From Limnanthes douglasii subsp. nivea (Eukaryota > Streptophyta > Magnoliopsida > Brassicales > Limnanthaceae), in assembly GCA_036936605.1 (NCBI GenBank), contig JAUPFV010000005.1:55200742-55264741 (forward strand): a stretch of DNA of 64,000 nt, given 5' to 3'. This document shows positions 34,412 to 45,650 of this stretch, one piece after another (the stretch's first letter is position 1; each line of letters begins with the position of its first letter). Position numbers and translations under genes: made by a program. The notes below the pieces were generated by a model. It made no database searches and was not told where the DNA came from. It worked only from the letters and a program-made list of their open reading frames with translations.

Positions 34412-35930
34412 CTATTCTAAGTATAACCTGAGATGTTTAACGTTCCATGGGTGCTTTAGTATTCTCTCTTCCTTGTCTTTTAGCCTGTATGCTTCTGGTT
34501 TAACTTTCCCACGCACCATATAAGGACCTTCCCAATTCGGAGCCAACTTGCTGAACTGTTTTTCATTGGTGTGTAAAAAGACTTTCTTTAAAACCTTGTT
34601 CCTCAATTGAAAATATCTTCTTTTAACTTTGGAGGAAAATCTGCTCCTCATCAGACCCTAGTAATGTGTGTTCTCAAATGCGCTTTAACTCTTCTTTCTT
34701 CAGTCAAATCCAACTGATTCCTGACTGCCATGTCATTGGACTGTTTGGAATAGTTTTGGACTCTGTGAGATGGTATAGTAGCTTCAATGGGAGTGATCGC
34801 ATCCATCCCATATACAAGGGAAAAAGAAGATGCTTGCGTAGGGTGTAAAGGAGGAGAAAAACAGTATTGAATTCCTCTGGAGGTGCAAAATACCTCCATG
34901 TCTTTATTATCGAATTGTGGCCCATTGACTGTGGTGATCCATTAGGGAAATTCCAAATCTGCAGCATATATTAGACAAAATGAATTTAATAATTTCCTTA
35001 GAAGTGGTTCCAGCTAAATGAGCTGCCTATATCTACTTAGAGAAATAGTCAATATAAACTATGATGGTTCGGCATCACTGGATGCCATGGGGAGAGGCCC
35101 AACCAGATCCAATCCCCATCTATCAAAGGGTATTGGTTTGGATATGGATTCCATAGGAACTACTGGCACATGAATTTCATTCTTATATCTCTGGCAAGGA
35201 TTACACTTCTTTACCATATCGTTAGCATCTACAATTATTGTTGGCCAATAGTACCATGCTAATAAGACCCTTCGGGTTAAGGCTTTGTAGCCACACTGCG
35301 TAGAACCTTCACCATCATGCAATTCAGATAACACAACTTAGGATTCTTCAAATCCTAAATAGCACAAGAGGGGTCTGGTAAAAGATTTCTTGTACAAAAT
35401 TTCCCTTAATACTAAGAAACCACTAGCCTTATATTTAATTTTCTTAGCTATGGCTTTATCCGGAGGAAATATCCCATCGGAGATAAACTGGAGAAGATCA
35501 TACCTCCACTATTTAGGTTGAATAACGAATATGCTCATACTTTCTTCACTCTCTTTTTCCTTGCCCGTCTGTACTGATGGACATTCTTGCACAAGAATCC
35601 ATGGGTAAGATTCAGAATAAGCTATAGTTGCCGAAGAGTCTGCCACAGTATTCTATGATCTAGGGATATGTTCATAGTAGATATTCTTGAAGTTTGCGGA
35701 AACTACTCTCAACATTAGCAAGTATTTAATAAACTGTTCTTTCTTTGCTTCAGATTATCCTTGAGCATGGTGAATTAGAAATTGGGAGTCAGTCATTAAT
35801 CAGACTCTTTTGGCACCGCATATGAGGGCTAGATTAAGACCAACTATAGCTGCTTTATATTCAGACTCATTGTTAGAAGCCTATAAACCAAAACATATAG
35901 CCTGATACATAGTATCACCATAGGAAGAGT
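34412..35930 (-). pseudogene. Tat extra RNase H and integrase
   Basis: The minus strand from 35,930 gives an RNase H-type block: ASNNESEYKAAIVGLNLAL, TDSQFLIHHAQG, YYEHIPRS, TVADSSA. Next is the integrase N-terminal region (CGYKALTRRVLLAWYYWPT, then C-x2-C in KKCNPCQRYK) and RWGLDLVGPLP. The core is damaged: TPQSNGQ-type motifs are unrecognisable, and LVYGMDAITPIEATIPSHR is kept near 34,750-34,830. The C-terminal domain (RNKVLKKVF, KLAPNWEGPYMVRGKVKPEA) runs to 34,412. In intact elements this cleaves RNA from hybrids and inserts the DNA copy. Frameshifts at 34,899-35,059 and stops abolish function. Confidence 0.8.
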
Positions 35931-36049
35931 TAAACAAATTCCAGTCCCACATCTCATAGTACTAGATCCACCATCAGTTCGGACTACCCATTCTTTCTTA
36001 GATTGGATTTTTGGCATATGTCCAGAAGATCTATCAACATGGAATTATA

Positions 36050-37153
36050 CTAAGAAATCAGCCACTGATTGGGCTTTAATTTCCATTCAGGGAGCAAAAT
36101 CAATATCATAATCACCCACATCACTAACCACTTGGTCATTCTGCTTGATACATCAGCTTTTTGAAGAACACTCTTTAGAGGAAAAGACGTTTGAACGACA
36201 ATAGAATGGCTTTGAAAGTATGGTCTCATCTTTTTTGCCGCAATTACCAAGGCCACTGCTAGTTTCTTTAACCTTAAATATATTCTTTCAGCATTCAACA
36301 GACTTTTGCTAATGTAATACACCGGACGAGGGTAATTATCCACCTCTCTTACCAGCACAACACTTATTGCATATTCTGACACAGCTAAATATATGTAGAG
36401 TTCCCCCTCCCCCCGAACGGGTTTCAAAAGAGACTTAGGTGAAGACAAATGCTTCTTGATTTCAATAAAGGCTTGATCACACCATCGAGACCAATTAAAA
36501 AAATTGGCATTCCTCAATACTTGGAAGAACGGGGCACATTTGTGTGATGATCTTGAAATAAACTTGTTCAAAGCAGCCAATCGTCCGATCAGCCTTTGAA
36601 CTTCTTTGATGCTCCAAGGAGGGTCCATAGCTAATAAGGCATTAAGTTGGTCCAGATCAGGCTGAATTTCTTTTTCACTTATTATGTAACCTATGAACTT
36701 TCCATATCAGACCCCAAATACACACTTTTCATGATTTAATTTGAAATTAACAATCTCTAATTTAGAAAAACATTTCTTGAAGGTCAGATATATGTGCATC
36801 TTCCTCCAAGCTTTTAACCATCATATCATCTATATAATCTTCCATGTTTCTACCAATCTGATTAGTAAAGGATTTATTTACTAATCTTTAGTAAGTGGCC
36901 CCATCATTTTTAATCCAAGCGACATCACCTTATAACAATGAAAACCTCTGTCTATAATGAAATTAGTGTGGCCTTGATCCTTCATATCTACTTGTATCCA
37001 ATTGTACCCTGAAAGCGCATCCATGAACGACAATAAATTATTTCCAGAAGTCAAACCCACCAACTGATCTATCCGAGGAACGGGATAAATATCTTTGAAA
37101 AATAATATCAGGTGGCACTCCAGTAACATCATTATTGCACCACGTGAAGACAT
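36050..37153 (-). pseudogene. Tat reverse transcriptase and RNase H
   Basis: 37,153-36,881 carries the RT core: DIYPVPRIDQLVGLTSGNN, LLSFMDALSGYNWIQVDM, FIIDRGFHCYKVM. In another frame the catalytic Y-I-D-D-M motif is intact (36,825-36,836). 36,628-36,050 carries the thumb/connection (EVQRLIGRLAALNKFISRS) and RNase H (LYIYLAVSEYAISVVLVRE, YYISKSLLNAERIY, LKKLAVALVIAAKKMRPYF). The family's role is to synthesise DNA from element RNA and degrade the RNA. It is split into several frames and so inactive. Confidence 0.85.
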
Positions 37154-37580
37154 GTTGATTATTCATAAAAAAGACAACATCCAGTGTTTCAAATCTGGTG
37201 CCAACTTGATACCAATTTTAACATTTTTCTCTTCAGCAAATGAGTGAATTTCAACCTCCTCGATGGGTATTATAACACTGAGATCCTCCCTGGGATCATC
37301 AATTTCATCCTCATTGGTGAAGGCTCCAATAGCTGCTAATATTTGTTAACCTTGACTGCCGCTACAGACTTAGAGGCAAAGGCCGTTGCATAACACTCTC
37401 TGGCTATCTTCTGGCTGCTTCAGACAACACTTACTTGCCCTTGGACAGCGTATTTCAAGCATTGGATGACCATAGAGGCCACAACATGCATTCTAGAGAG
37501 CCAAGACCTCCCAAATATTACATTGTAAGATGTTGGGCAATCTACCACAACAAACAATATCTCACCATCTTCTTAAAATG

Positions 37581-37994
37581 TCATTTACCCAGCAATACCT
37601 CTTCTTTAAATTCCCCAGTCACATTTGTAGAACTCTTTGTGAAACCTAAAATAGTTCTGTTCGACCGTTGTATAACCGAAGGGTTTCTAATATGCTTGTA
37701 GGAGCTTAAAAACAAAATGTTAGCCGAACTGCATGTGTCAATCAGGATTCGACGTATATCATTCTCACCTATTGATTCCCCTATCACCACAACATCTTCA
37801 TGACGCCATACAATATCTCTCAGGTCATCCTCATCGAGAACTATAAAGGGAGATGGAGTTTGATACATATGTGTGGACATTCTTCCATCCAACTGGGTGG
37901 TCAAATTGTAGACATACCTCTTCGTTGATGAGCTAGAGGGTGCAGTCACAGTATCCCCTCCGAAGATGGTCAATGATTCAAAAAATGTAATCAA
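37581..37994 (-). pseudogene. Tat aspartic protease
   Basis: The 137-codon frame shows SPFIVLDEDDLRDIVWRHED and IRRILIDTCSSANILFL. The catalytic triplet Asp-Thr-Gly is Asp-Thr-Cys here, so proteolysis is probably lost even where the frame is open. TILGFTKSSTNVTGEF matches the flap-side LVGF region. In live elements it cleaves Gag-Pol. It lies directly after gag in the usual order. Confidence 0.8.
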
Positions 37995-38033
37995 TCCGGA
38001 GACAATTTTAGTCTTGTCTGTTATTACCCCTAC

Positions 38034-39161
38034 CTAATCTCGACTCGGGTCTGGATCAAGATACTCAGAATCTATATCAAACCTTTTAGTAATTACTATA
38101 ACATCTTGCTGCGTAGATGTTCCAGGATTGCTTGAAGGAGTAGTTCGGGGAGTGTTAGCATTTGTTTGTGTATTATCCGGTCTACTCCCCCCTCGTTTTT
38201 TGACACAGGCACCCAACTTACCCCTTTCCATGAGGTTCTGGACCTCCTGTTTCAAATCTATACAATCATGGGTATCATGCCCTATGTCATTATGGTATTT
38301 GCAGAAATGGGTACTCCGGTTTTCTCTGGGGGACTGCAACGCTGCTGGCTTTCTAAAGTGAACTTCGCTCTTAGTTTTATTATAGATTGTAGCCACACTT
38401 TCCCCCAATTCTGCAAACCTTCCCAGGTCATAGCCTTCTTTTGAGTCACTGAATCAACTAAATTACCTAGATTTAAACATTGTCTAAGGGAAGCAATTGT
38501 AATTTTTTCAAAGCAATATGTTAGCCCATTTTTTGAATTTACAAACCGGTTAATGTACTCCTTTAGAGACTCCTTTGGTTCATGAGCACAATGGATAATT
38601 GTATCCCCATTACCCTTAAGATCCTTGCTTCCAACGAATTTTCTTCGAAAGGCAACCTGAAATGTATCAAAAATAAATTTGCACACTTGAGAGAGACTAC
38701 TGTACCACTTGAGGGTGTTTCCCATAAAAGGTTGGGAGAATGTCATACACAATAGTTTGTTATCATCGTCAAAATTCATCGGCTCCCACTATATTTCTCC
38801 ATCTTAGAGCTATCAAACCTCTTAGGAAGATTTCCGGAGAGTATCTTTGCAGACAAAGGCGATTGCCTCCAATTCTTGTTACGATTAAAAACAATATCTT
38901 CATTTGGAGTAGCAAAAATACCTGGTTCTGACTCAAAAGCAAAGAGATTAGTCGGAAACTGGTCAATATGCTGTTTGGCTGAATTATTTCCCTTCCCATG
39001 GTGTTTCTTAAGCCTACCATGATATCTTTTTTTCCTGTATGTTTTTTAGTCAGCCTCATTTTCTTTTTTGACTGCCCTTCATCACTGCTCGAAGACACTG
39101 ATTCTTCAAGCTCCGCGTCATTACATGAGTTGTTGGAGGATTCTGAAGTAGAATTCTCCAT
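38034..39161 (-). pseudogene. Tat gag
   Basis: It begins with an acidic Ser/Glu-rich N-terminus (ELEESVSSSSDEGQSKKK, 39,161 downstream). The retrotransposon gag core follows (LLCMTFSQPFMGNTLKWYSSL, FIFDTFQVAFRRKF, EPKESLKEYINRF; 38,750-38,550). It ends with a zinc-knuckle-like motif FCKYHNDIGHDTHDC (about 38,290-38,330), then a Pro/Thr-rich tail. Gag forms the particle and packages RNA. Frame changes occur near 38,780 and 38,400, so the protein is not continuous. Confidence 0.8.
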
Positions 39162-39459
39162 ATGTTTAGATCGATGTGTTTTCTTGAAGCTGAGATGGGT
39201 CTTTAGTGACTGCTCGTTTTCTCCAAGATTATCAGTGTGGTGAAGGACCGACGCACCAGATTTCTCTTTAACCTTTTTTCAGCTTGTTTCATTGCTCTCA
39301 ACGCCTCTATCTCAGACCTCAACTGATCACGCTCCTCAATAGTGTATTCAATGTTTTCCTTTGCAACTTCTACCTCAGGAAGTGGAACATTCTACGCATT
39401 CGGATTCATCCGAACTACTTTGTATGTTGGTTTTGAATATGGAATTCAGGCACCATCAT

Positions 39460-39478
39460 GCTCCCATTGTGGTCGCCA
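39460..39478 (-). other. Primer-binding site (tRNA-Arg type)
   Basis: The minus strand, three bases inside the LTR, reads TGGCGACCACAATGGGAGC. The first ten bases match the complement of the 3' end of plant tRNA-Arg(TCG), including CCA. That tRNA identity is from general knowledge and was not checked by search. Confidence 0.75.
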
Positions 39479-39481
39479 ATT

Positions 39482-39832
39482 TGGTGTGGTTTATTTCTAT
39501 TTGAGGGTAGTTTAGTAAAGTTTTTTGGAAATTTAATGTTTAAGATAGGGTGTAGTGAGATAATTAAGTTGTGCACTTGTATTAAATTCTGATCACTCTC
39601 GGTAATGAAAGTGGTTGGGGTATTTATACTTAATTAATGACCCATAGGCCTTTCGGGTCGGATTGCGGAGTAGTGTCAAGTTTAAGAACCCATTAACCCA
39701 AGATGTGAGATGAACAATACCTAGCTTAGCCGTAGTCCACTATATTAGTCTTGTTCGGTTTCATATGGTACTGGGTTGGTCCGAACTACCCTTCGGAAAA
39801 AAATACAGTAGCTAGAATATCCGACCTTATCA
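39482..39832 (-). repeat. Right LTR (5' LTR in element orientation)
   Basis: 351 bp, pair of 31,086-31,442. It is flanked by ATAGG at 39,833-39,837. Confidence 0.9.
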
Positions 39833-39837
39833 ATAGG

Positions 39838-41340
39838 TACTGCAAGTATTATAACGTCATCAAATATGAGACAAAATACTATATAACACTGACTAAAAAA
39901 TCCAAGTACTAATTGAGAACGGGAAATTGACTACATTTGTTAAGAAGCATTCTCAGCAGAATCCGATGGTGATGGAGGTTGTGATGGCCCCAATGAAAGA
40001 AAACACATTGATGATTTGTAAGCCCGTCAATTCAGAAAATTTAGACCTTAAACCCGATCGATGAATGATCATGATGGTGGAAGATACTATCGATTCATTA
40101 AGATAAAAACCAAGTTAGAAGGTTGTGAAGAGAAGGTTGCGTGTACTTCATTAAGGAATGGACTTCTGCCTGGTATTTAAATGATAATGCTGCAAAAGCA
40201 TTTTATAAAGTTCAGAGCTTTGTTAGTTCAAGTCGAATAGCGAATATTGGTGGAAGAAAATCAAGCATTAGAATTAGATTTTGTGGTTCAATAGGTGCAA
40301 AACTTATAGTCTTAGGTTGGTGATTTACCAACAATCACCCGCACATGTCCCTCAACCACGACCTATTCATACTTATCACTCATCAACCAATTTTTTATCC
40401 AGGGTACCAAACCAATTGCCACAAAGGCAAAGAAGGAGTCAGCAGGTTGTGAGTATCCAAAAAACAGCCACACTGATGTCTAACAAGTGGGTCAGACCTA
40501 CTTATTTTGCTAAATGAACTAAGTGTGTGGCTACTATTTTGACAAAGCCCAAAATCATATACAATTTCGAAAACCTTTTCCAATCAAAACCCCAAGGGAT
40601 GGTAGAAGTATAAAGTATTGCAAGTATCATGACGACATCGAACTTAAGAAAAAATATTGTATAACACTAAAGAAATAAATGCAAGTGCTAACTAAGAACG
40701 GGGATATTGACCATATTTTTATGGTTCAAAAAAAGCAAAGCTTTTCGTCTACGATGGTGATTTAACAACAAGCACTCACACATATACCTTATTCACAACT
40801 TATTCAGACTTATCATATGTCAACCAATTTTCGATCCAAGGTACCACACTAACTGCCACCAAGGGCAATGCTGAGTCAACAAGTTGTGAGAACCCAACAA
40901 GTAACCAAACTGATGTCTAACAAATGGGCAGACCTACCCATTTTCTAAATTAACTAAGTGTGTGGCTACTATTTTTTACAAATCCAGAAATCATATACAA
41001 TTTCGAAAATCTTTTCCAATCTAAAATCCGAGGGAGGGTAGAAGTAACACGTATTGAAAATATCACAAAGACATAAAAAAGTTAGACAAAATACCATATC
41101 ACTCCAAGGGGAGAAATAAAAGTGCTAATTGAGAACGGTAAATTGACCATGTTTATTACAAAACATTCTTAGCAGAATATGATGGTATGGGAGGTTGTGA
41201 TGGCCCTAAAGCAAGAAAACACCTTGATTATTTGAAATCACGCCGATTAATTTGATATGTCTTTGAAAAATTTAGAACCCAAACCTGATCGAAGAGTGAT
41301 CATGATAGTGGAAGATGTCGAAACTAGAGGAAAGGTAATG
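39838..41340 (+). pseudogene. gag of the plus-strand (host) Tat element, tandemly repeated
   Basis: 39,838-40,110 completes the gag copy cut by the insertion. 40,115-40,735 repeats the segment: FIKEWTSAWYLNDNAAKAFYK, VSSSRIANIGG, and a zinc knuckle YCKYHDDIELKKKYCITL. 40,735-41,340 repeats the distal part again. All three show the shared plus-strand words CCACGACCTATT/CACAACTTATT and GTGTGTGGCTA. Stops and frameshifts are common. Segmental triplication inside gag is unusual. Confidence 0.7.
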
Positions 41341-41639
41341 AGCTATACAAATTCTTTTATTCACTAACTATTTTTTGCGTGGACACTACTTCAGAGAATA
41401 TAATTTTTTAAGGAAAAATATACATCGTAAATTTGGCTATCCAATTAGAAGCATGAGAATCACCACATCTATACAGAAAACTTTCTCCGTTGTTGTGATT
41501 TGATGATGGAAATATGAGAGAAGTGACAGGACCACATGGGGATGCAATAGTAATTGTAGTTGTGATCGCATGAGATGAGATCCAAAGGTTTTTAATTGAC
41601 ACATGTAGCTTTGTTAATATTTTGTTCATGAAAATGTAC

Positions 41640-42865
41640 AAGCACGTGCAAAACCCTCGAGTATGCTCCGGTCCGAGCAAAATATTGTGAATTTGATAGG
41701 GTTGTGAAGTCGGGCCAAGGTTCATTTAAGAAGGAAGTTAGAGTGTTGTTTACGTGGTAGATTCGGTGACATCATATAATGTAATTTTTGGCAGGTTTTG
41801 GTTATCTAGAATGCATGCGGTAGCTTTGAAAGTTTACCAATGCTTGAAGTACGTGGTATTGAGTAACATAGGAACAGTTCGAAGTACCTCGAAGATGGCT
41901 AGGGAATGTTATTGAACCGATGTGGCCCCGAGGCATGGCGAAGGGGTCGAACCAAATATGGAGTATCAGTTATTGTGGTATAGCTCGAGATCCGATCATG
42001 TTAATGATTTGAGAGAGACTCTCGATTTTTTTGTCCCTCATGAAAATTATGAGAATTACGTTTTTCCTAAATGTTAGGTTTTGAAAAGATGTATATGAAG
42101 TTGGAAAAGGTTGCTCTCGCATTAGTAATCGTAGTCCGAAAAATGAGACCTTACTTTCAATCATATTCAAATGTACTACAAATGTATTTTCTCATAAATA
42201 TGTTTTGCAAAATCTAGATGTGTCGGGGCAGATGACTAAGTGTTCTGTTGAGCTGGGTGATTTTGACACCGAACTTGAGCCTCGAACAACAATTAAGGGC
42301 CACGCTTTGGCATATTTTCTAGTTGAGTTCCACTATGAGTAACCAAATATGGATATAGATCAAGAAGGGGTCAAGGCTGAGTGGACTGTCCGGACCGATT
42401 GAGGGTCAAATGCTTCGGGTTATGGGGCGGGAATTCAGTTAATCGCTCCGATTGAAGTGGAAATTTATCAAACCATACGCTTCGGATTTCCAGCATCGAA
42501 TAATGAAGCGAAATATGATATTGCTTTGGTGGGGCTACGACTTGCACACAGCTGTGGTGTCAAAAAGATTCGGTTAATAAGTGACTCGCGACGTAAAGTC
42601 ATCCATGAGGCAAGACAATTTGAGGCCAAAAATACCATTTGGTAAAATACTTGAAAGCACTGAAAGCATTGGCAGTAGTATTTGAAAATACTAAATATGA
42701 GCACATTATATGGCTAAAAATGCAGTGGCCGACTCATTAAAAACTACCATGTATTCTGATGGTTACCCATGGATACTCACGTAGGAGAACCCATCAATAA
42801 CAAAACTTTCGGAGCAAGTCATAAATCTAGATAAAGATTTTCAAATCTTAACGAGTAACAACAAG
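41640..42865 (+). pseudogene. Protease-RNase H remnant of the host Tat element
   Basis: 41,745-41,945 matches the Tat segment after protease (TSYNVIFGRFWLSRMHAVALK, YQCLKYVV, IGTVRSTSKMARECY). 42,085-42,345 is the RT-associated RNase H (KVALALVIVVRKMRPYFQSY, SGQMTKCSVELGDFDTELEP). 42,385-42,645 is the second RNase H (GAGIQLIAPIEVE, RFGFPASNNEAKYDIALVG, GVKKIRLISDSR). The RT core between 41,950 and 42,080 is deleted. There is no integrase, so the element is dead. It defines the plus-strand orientation of this element. Confidence 0.8.
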
Positions 42866-43014
42866 GATTAGAGGTATGTCGTTGAAGAGTTTGTGATTAA
42901 TAATGTTTTACCTATTATAAGGATAATGTCGCATGAAGGTTTTCACGAGGTGCTTACATAGACGATTTTATCAAGATATGTCTTTTTTTCCTTCTTACAT
43001 TTCTAGTAGGATTC

Positions 43015-43395
43015 AAAGCTTACGTATACATATTTTAATTTTTGACCTGAAGGGTAGTCCAATTTTGGTTGGTCAACATCTATACATTTTAATTTTGGAC
43101 CTGAAGGGTTTTCCAACTTCGATTGGTTAACATCTACCTTTTTTTGATTTTGGACCCGATGGGTCTTCCAACTTTGGTTGGTCAATATTTATTTATTTCG
43201 ATTTTGGACCTAATGGTCTTCCAACGTTGGTTGGTTAATATTTAACTATTTCAATTTTGGACCCAATGTTCTTCCAACTTTGGTTGCTCAACATTTATCT
43301 ATTCTTATTTTGGAACTAAGGGGTCTTCCAACTTTGGTTGGTCAATATTTCTGTTTTTATGTTTTCGACCGAAGGGGTTTTCCAACATCGGTTAA
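43015..43395. repeat. Minisatellite, about 60-bp unit, six copies, in the Tat 3' region
   Basis: Units contain ATTTTGGACC, then GGGTCTTCCAACTTTGGTTGG and TCAATATTTAT with about 10-20 percent variation. They lie between the end of pol and the antisense extra ORF of the host Tat element. Tandem repeats in the 3' untranslated region are a described feature of this lineage. Confidence 0.85.
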
Positions 43396-43620
43396 TAAAC
43401 ATGATTTATTTTTGCATTGAAAATTGATCACTTTCAATAAAGATAAAACCGAAATCTAAAATTAAAAATATAAAACAAAAATACACAAGCATACTCCAAA
43501 TACAAATAATCTGATTTAATAGGAACTTTCCACAAAGATAAAAGAGACATTTTGAGGCCACTATTCTGAAGTAGCAAAATCATTATCAACTGGAGCGTCT
43601 CTTTATTTGGTTCCTTTGTC

Positions 43621-44300
43621 CTATTCTACACCTGATGACTCATCATTACTTACACTATCTTCACATAATACACCCGAGGGATGAGCCCTCTCAGGAACCA
43701 ACCGCCAATATGATCCAAGTTTCAAGTCCGGGAACCTTCCATGAATGTCAAGAATAAGCGCAGCCTTGGCATGAACTTCTTGAGTAGATAAGATCTTAAG
43801 GCACCCTTCTACATATAAGTTTAACACAACTACGTTTCTCTAAAAAAATTCTAGAGAGTAGCAAGAGCCTTTACTTTATCTTCCTTGGATTTAATTTATT
43901 TTTTAAAATTGTTCTTGAATCGCCTTGTTCTTCTTATCCTCGGTTACCTTCATAAAAATTTATAATGTTTATTTTGCTATAAAGAAAATGTCGACGTGCA
44001 TGTTGTATTCTCGTATAACTTTTAGACATTGGCTAAAAACTTTTCAAGAAGCTTGTTCTCGCTCCTCGAGCTCTCTGGAAGCAGCAATCGCTTATTCTTC
44101 AGCACGTTGGGTTCGTTGGTGTTTCTCCTCGACTTGTTGTTCTAAGTTTTTATTACTTTCCTCAAGTTGGGAAATCTAAAGCTTAGTCTGGCTAAGTTCT
44201 CTTTTAATTTTATTTACTTTTCTCTCAAGATGGGCAATTAGAGCTAGCATATAATACGGAGAACAAGCTTGGAAGTCAGACTGGCCGAGCTGAAAGGATT
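43621..44300 (-). pseudogene. Extra ORF C-terminal part (host Tat element, antisense)
   Basis: From about 44,190 the minus strand reads a coiled coil (QLEESNKNLEQQVEEKHQRT, ELEEREQAS), interrupted by stops. It ends with LYVEGCLKILSTQEVHAKAAL, RFPDLKLGSYW and an acidic tail with stop near 43,621. This matches the usual C-terminal end of the gypsy-type transposon ORF, which is lost in the 34.4 kb copy. Pol of this element is on the plus strand, so the ORF is again antisense and convergent with pol. The N-terminal domain is missing. Confidence 0.6.
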
Positions 44301-44685
44301 CAGTGGCTATAAAGATAAGCTAGAAATTAGAAATTACATCTGTTAAATAGGAAGCACAACCATATATCATTTTTTCACTTGAATGGTCATTCCTAAGTCG
44401 TCAGGCTCAAAGGAGACGAAGATGATTTGGTTTAAAAGTTAACAACAATCTTTTCCTAAAGAGATATACGTGGATTTGAAGATTCATAACCCTTAAAATG
44501 TAACTAGCATATGCACCGTTTCTAACATTTGTGAAAAACATCATTTGCTCGAAAAAACCGGGCAAACCCAAATGTGATTCTTGTTGGCTAAATTAAAAGA
44601 ACACATTTAATTTGTGTAGCGTTAAACAAACAAAACAATTGACGAGATCACCATTTGTTTCGCGTATCGTACAAGTATCGAGTTT
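44301..44685. other. No gene recognised
   Basis: Boundary between the host Tat remnant and the MULE remnant. No LTR or TIR end could be identified. Confidence 0.4.
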
Positions 44686-45650
44686 TTTACGCACATTTCC
44701 TCGATTTATTGTCATGGATAGTACTAACAAAACTACGAGATAAAAAATAGATTTGCTTAAAATTGTTGGTGTAACATCAACCCAAAATATATCATGTATT
44801 CATTTAGTCTTTGTGATCTCCGAAAAATAATGGAATCACACATAGGCTTTGATTGTTGTAAGGATCGCAATATTATAATATTTGTGCATTTATGAACATT
44901 ATCGTCACTGTTCTGGAGTTAGCGTTGATGCGAGCTATTAAAGATATTTTTTCCAGATATTATCCACATAATATGCAGATAAACTATAAATAAAACATTT
45001 TTGCATAGGCTAATAAATGTGATGCCCAATGTAGAGACAAGAAAAAGTTTGCGAACTTTTATGACACCGTTTCCCGATCAGACACGGTTGAAGATTATAA
45101 CAAAACATCTTGCTACATTAAACAAAGTGCTCTCATTTTGTTCGAAGGCTATTGATATGTGATGAATGGGTAACGATATATGGGGTTATATTTCTTCATA
45201 TCTTCACAAACGAGTACAAACATTTAGGCAACCAAACTAGCAATTGGTATGTGATATTTTTATTTATAAACTTATATTTCAATGTTATAAACTTATATTT
45301 TATAATTCAATGTCATAATAGTAACTTATTTATTTTTATACTATAGGGCGGAAAGGCCTCACTCGAAACTAAAACACTACCTTGGTACAAGTCTATGTAA
45401 TTTTGAATAATTTTAGACGTCCATTTATAGATTGCTTGATGCTCAACACTCGGTCATTTTTGAATCATTCGAGAGAAGTCATTATCGTCGAAAAGTATTC
45501 CATAGAATTGTTATCTATAAAGAATTAAAAAGTAATTTATCTTCTATGGATTTAGATATTCGCAACAAGAGTTATGAACGTGATAAACAAATAGACGTAG
45601 ATAGGGTACAAAAGATTACCCAACACAAAAAACGGCATACTAGATAGTTA
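44686..45650 (+). pseudogene. MULE/FAR1-type transposase remnant
   Basis: Frames resolve to the MULE transposase domain related to FAR1/FHY3. RTFPRFIVMDSTNKTT (the family's first catalytic Asp in MD-x-T-YKTN) is followed by LLKIVGVTST (about 44,690-44,790). LELALMRAIKDIFSRYYP lies near 44,915-44,965. YVMNEWVTIY and HLGNQTSNW continue across a 100-bp intron into AERPHSKLKHYLGTS (45,200-45,395). LLDAQHSVIFESFERS follows. In intact elements it cuts and pastes Mutator-like transposons. Several frameshifts and stops make it inactive. The flanking TIRs were not identified. Confidence 0.7.
45247..45346 (+). other. Intron in the MULE transposase remnant
   Basis: GTATGT to ACTATAG, 100 bp. Removing it rejoins AAT TG|G GCG in frame, giving QTSN-W-AERPHSKLK at a conserved transposase block. 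Confidence 0.7.

Larger units (their letters stand above)
31086..39832 (-). mobile_element. Ty3/gypsy Tat-lineage retrotransposon, nested, full-length but decayed
   Basis: LTRs are 31,086-31,442 and 39,482-39,832, both TGGT to TTATCA, with about 40 differences in 350 aligned positions by eye. The TSD is ATAGG on both sides. The PBS on the minus strand, TGGCGACCACAATGGGAGC (39,460-39,478), fits the 3' end of a plant tRNA-Arg. The PPT is next to the left LTR. Minus-strand order is gag (39.2-38.0 kb), protease (37.99-37.58), RT and RNase H (37.15-36.05), extra RNase H (about 35.93-35.56), integrase (35.4-34.4). On the plus strand at 31.9-34.4 kb is an antisense extra ORF. The PBS type, extra RNase H and extra ORF fit the Tat/Ogre/Retand group. 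Every ORF is broken, so it is not autonomous. Confidence 0.92.

Noticed and set aside
38128..38444. Plus-strand open frames opposite gag
   Set aside because: Shadows of the minus-strand Tat gag; they contain no motif of their own.
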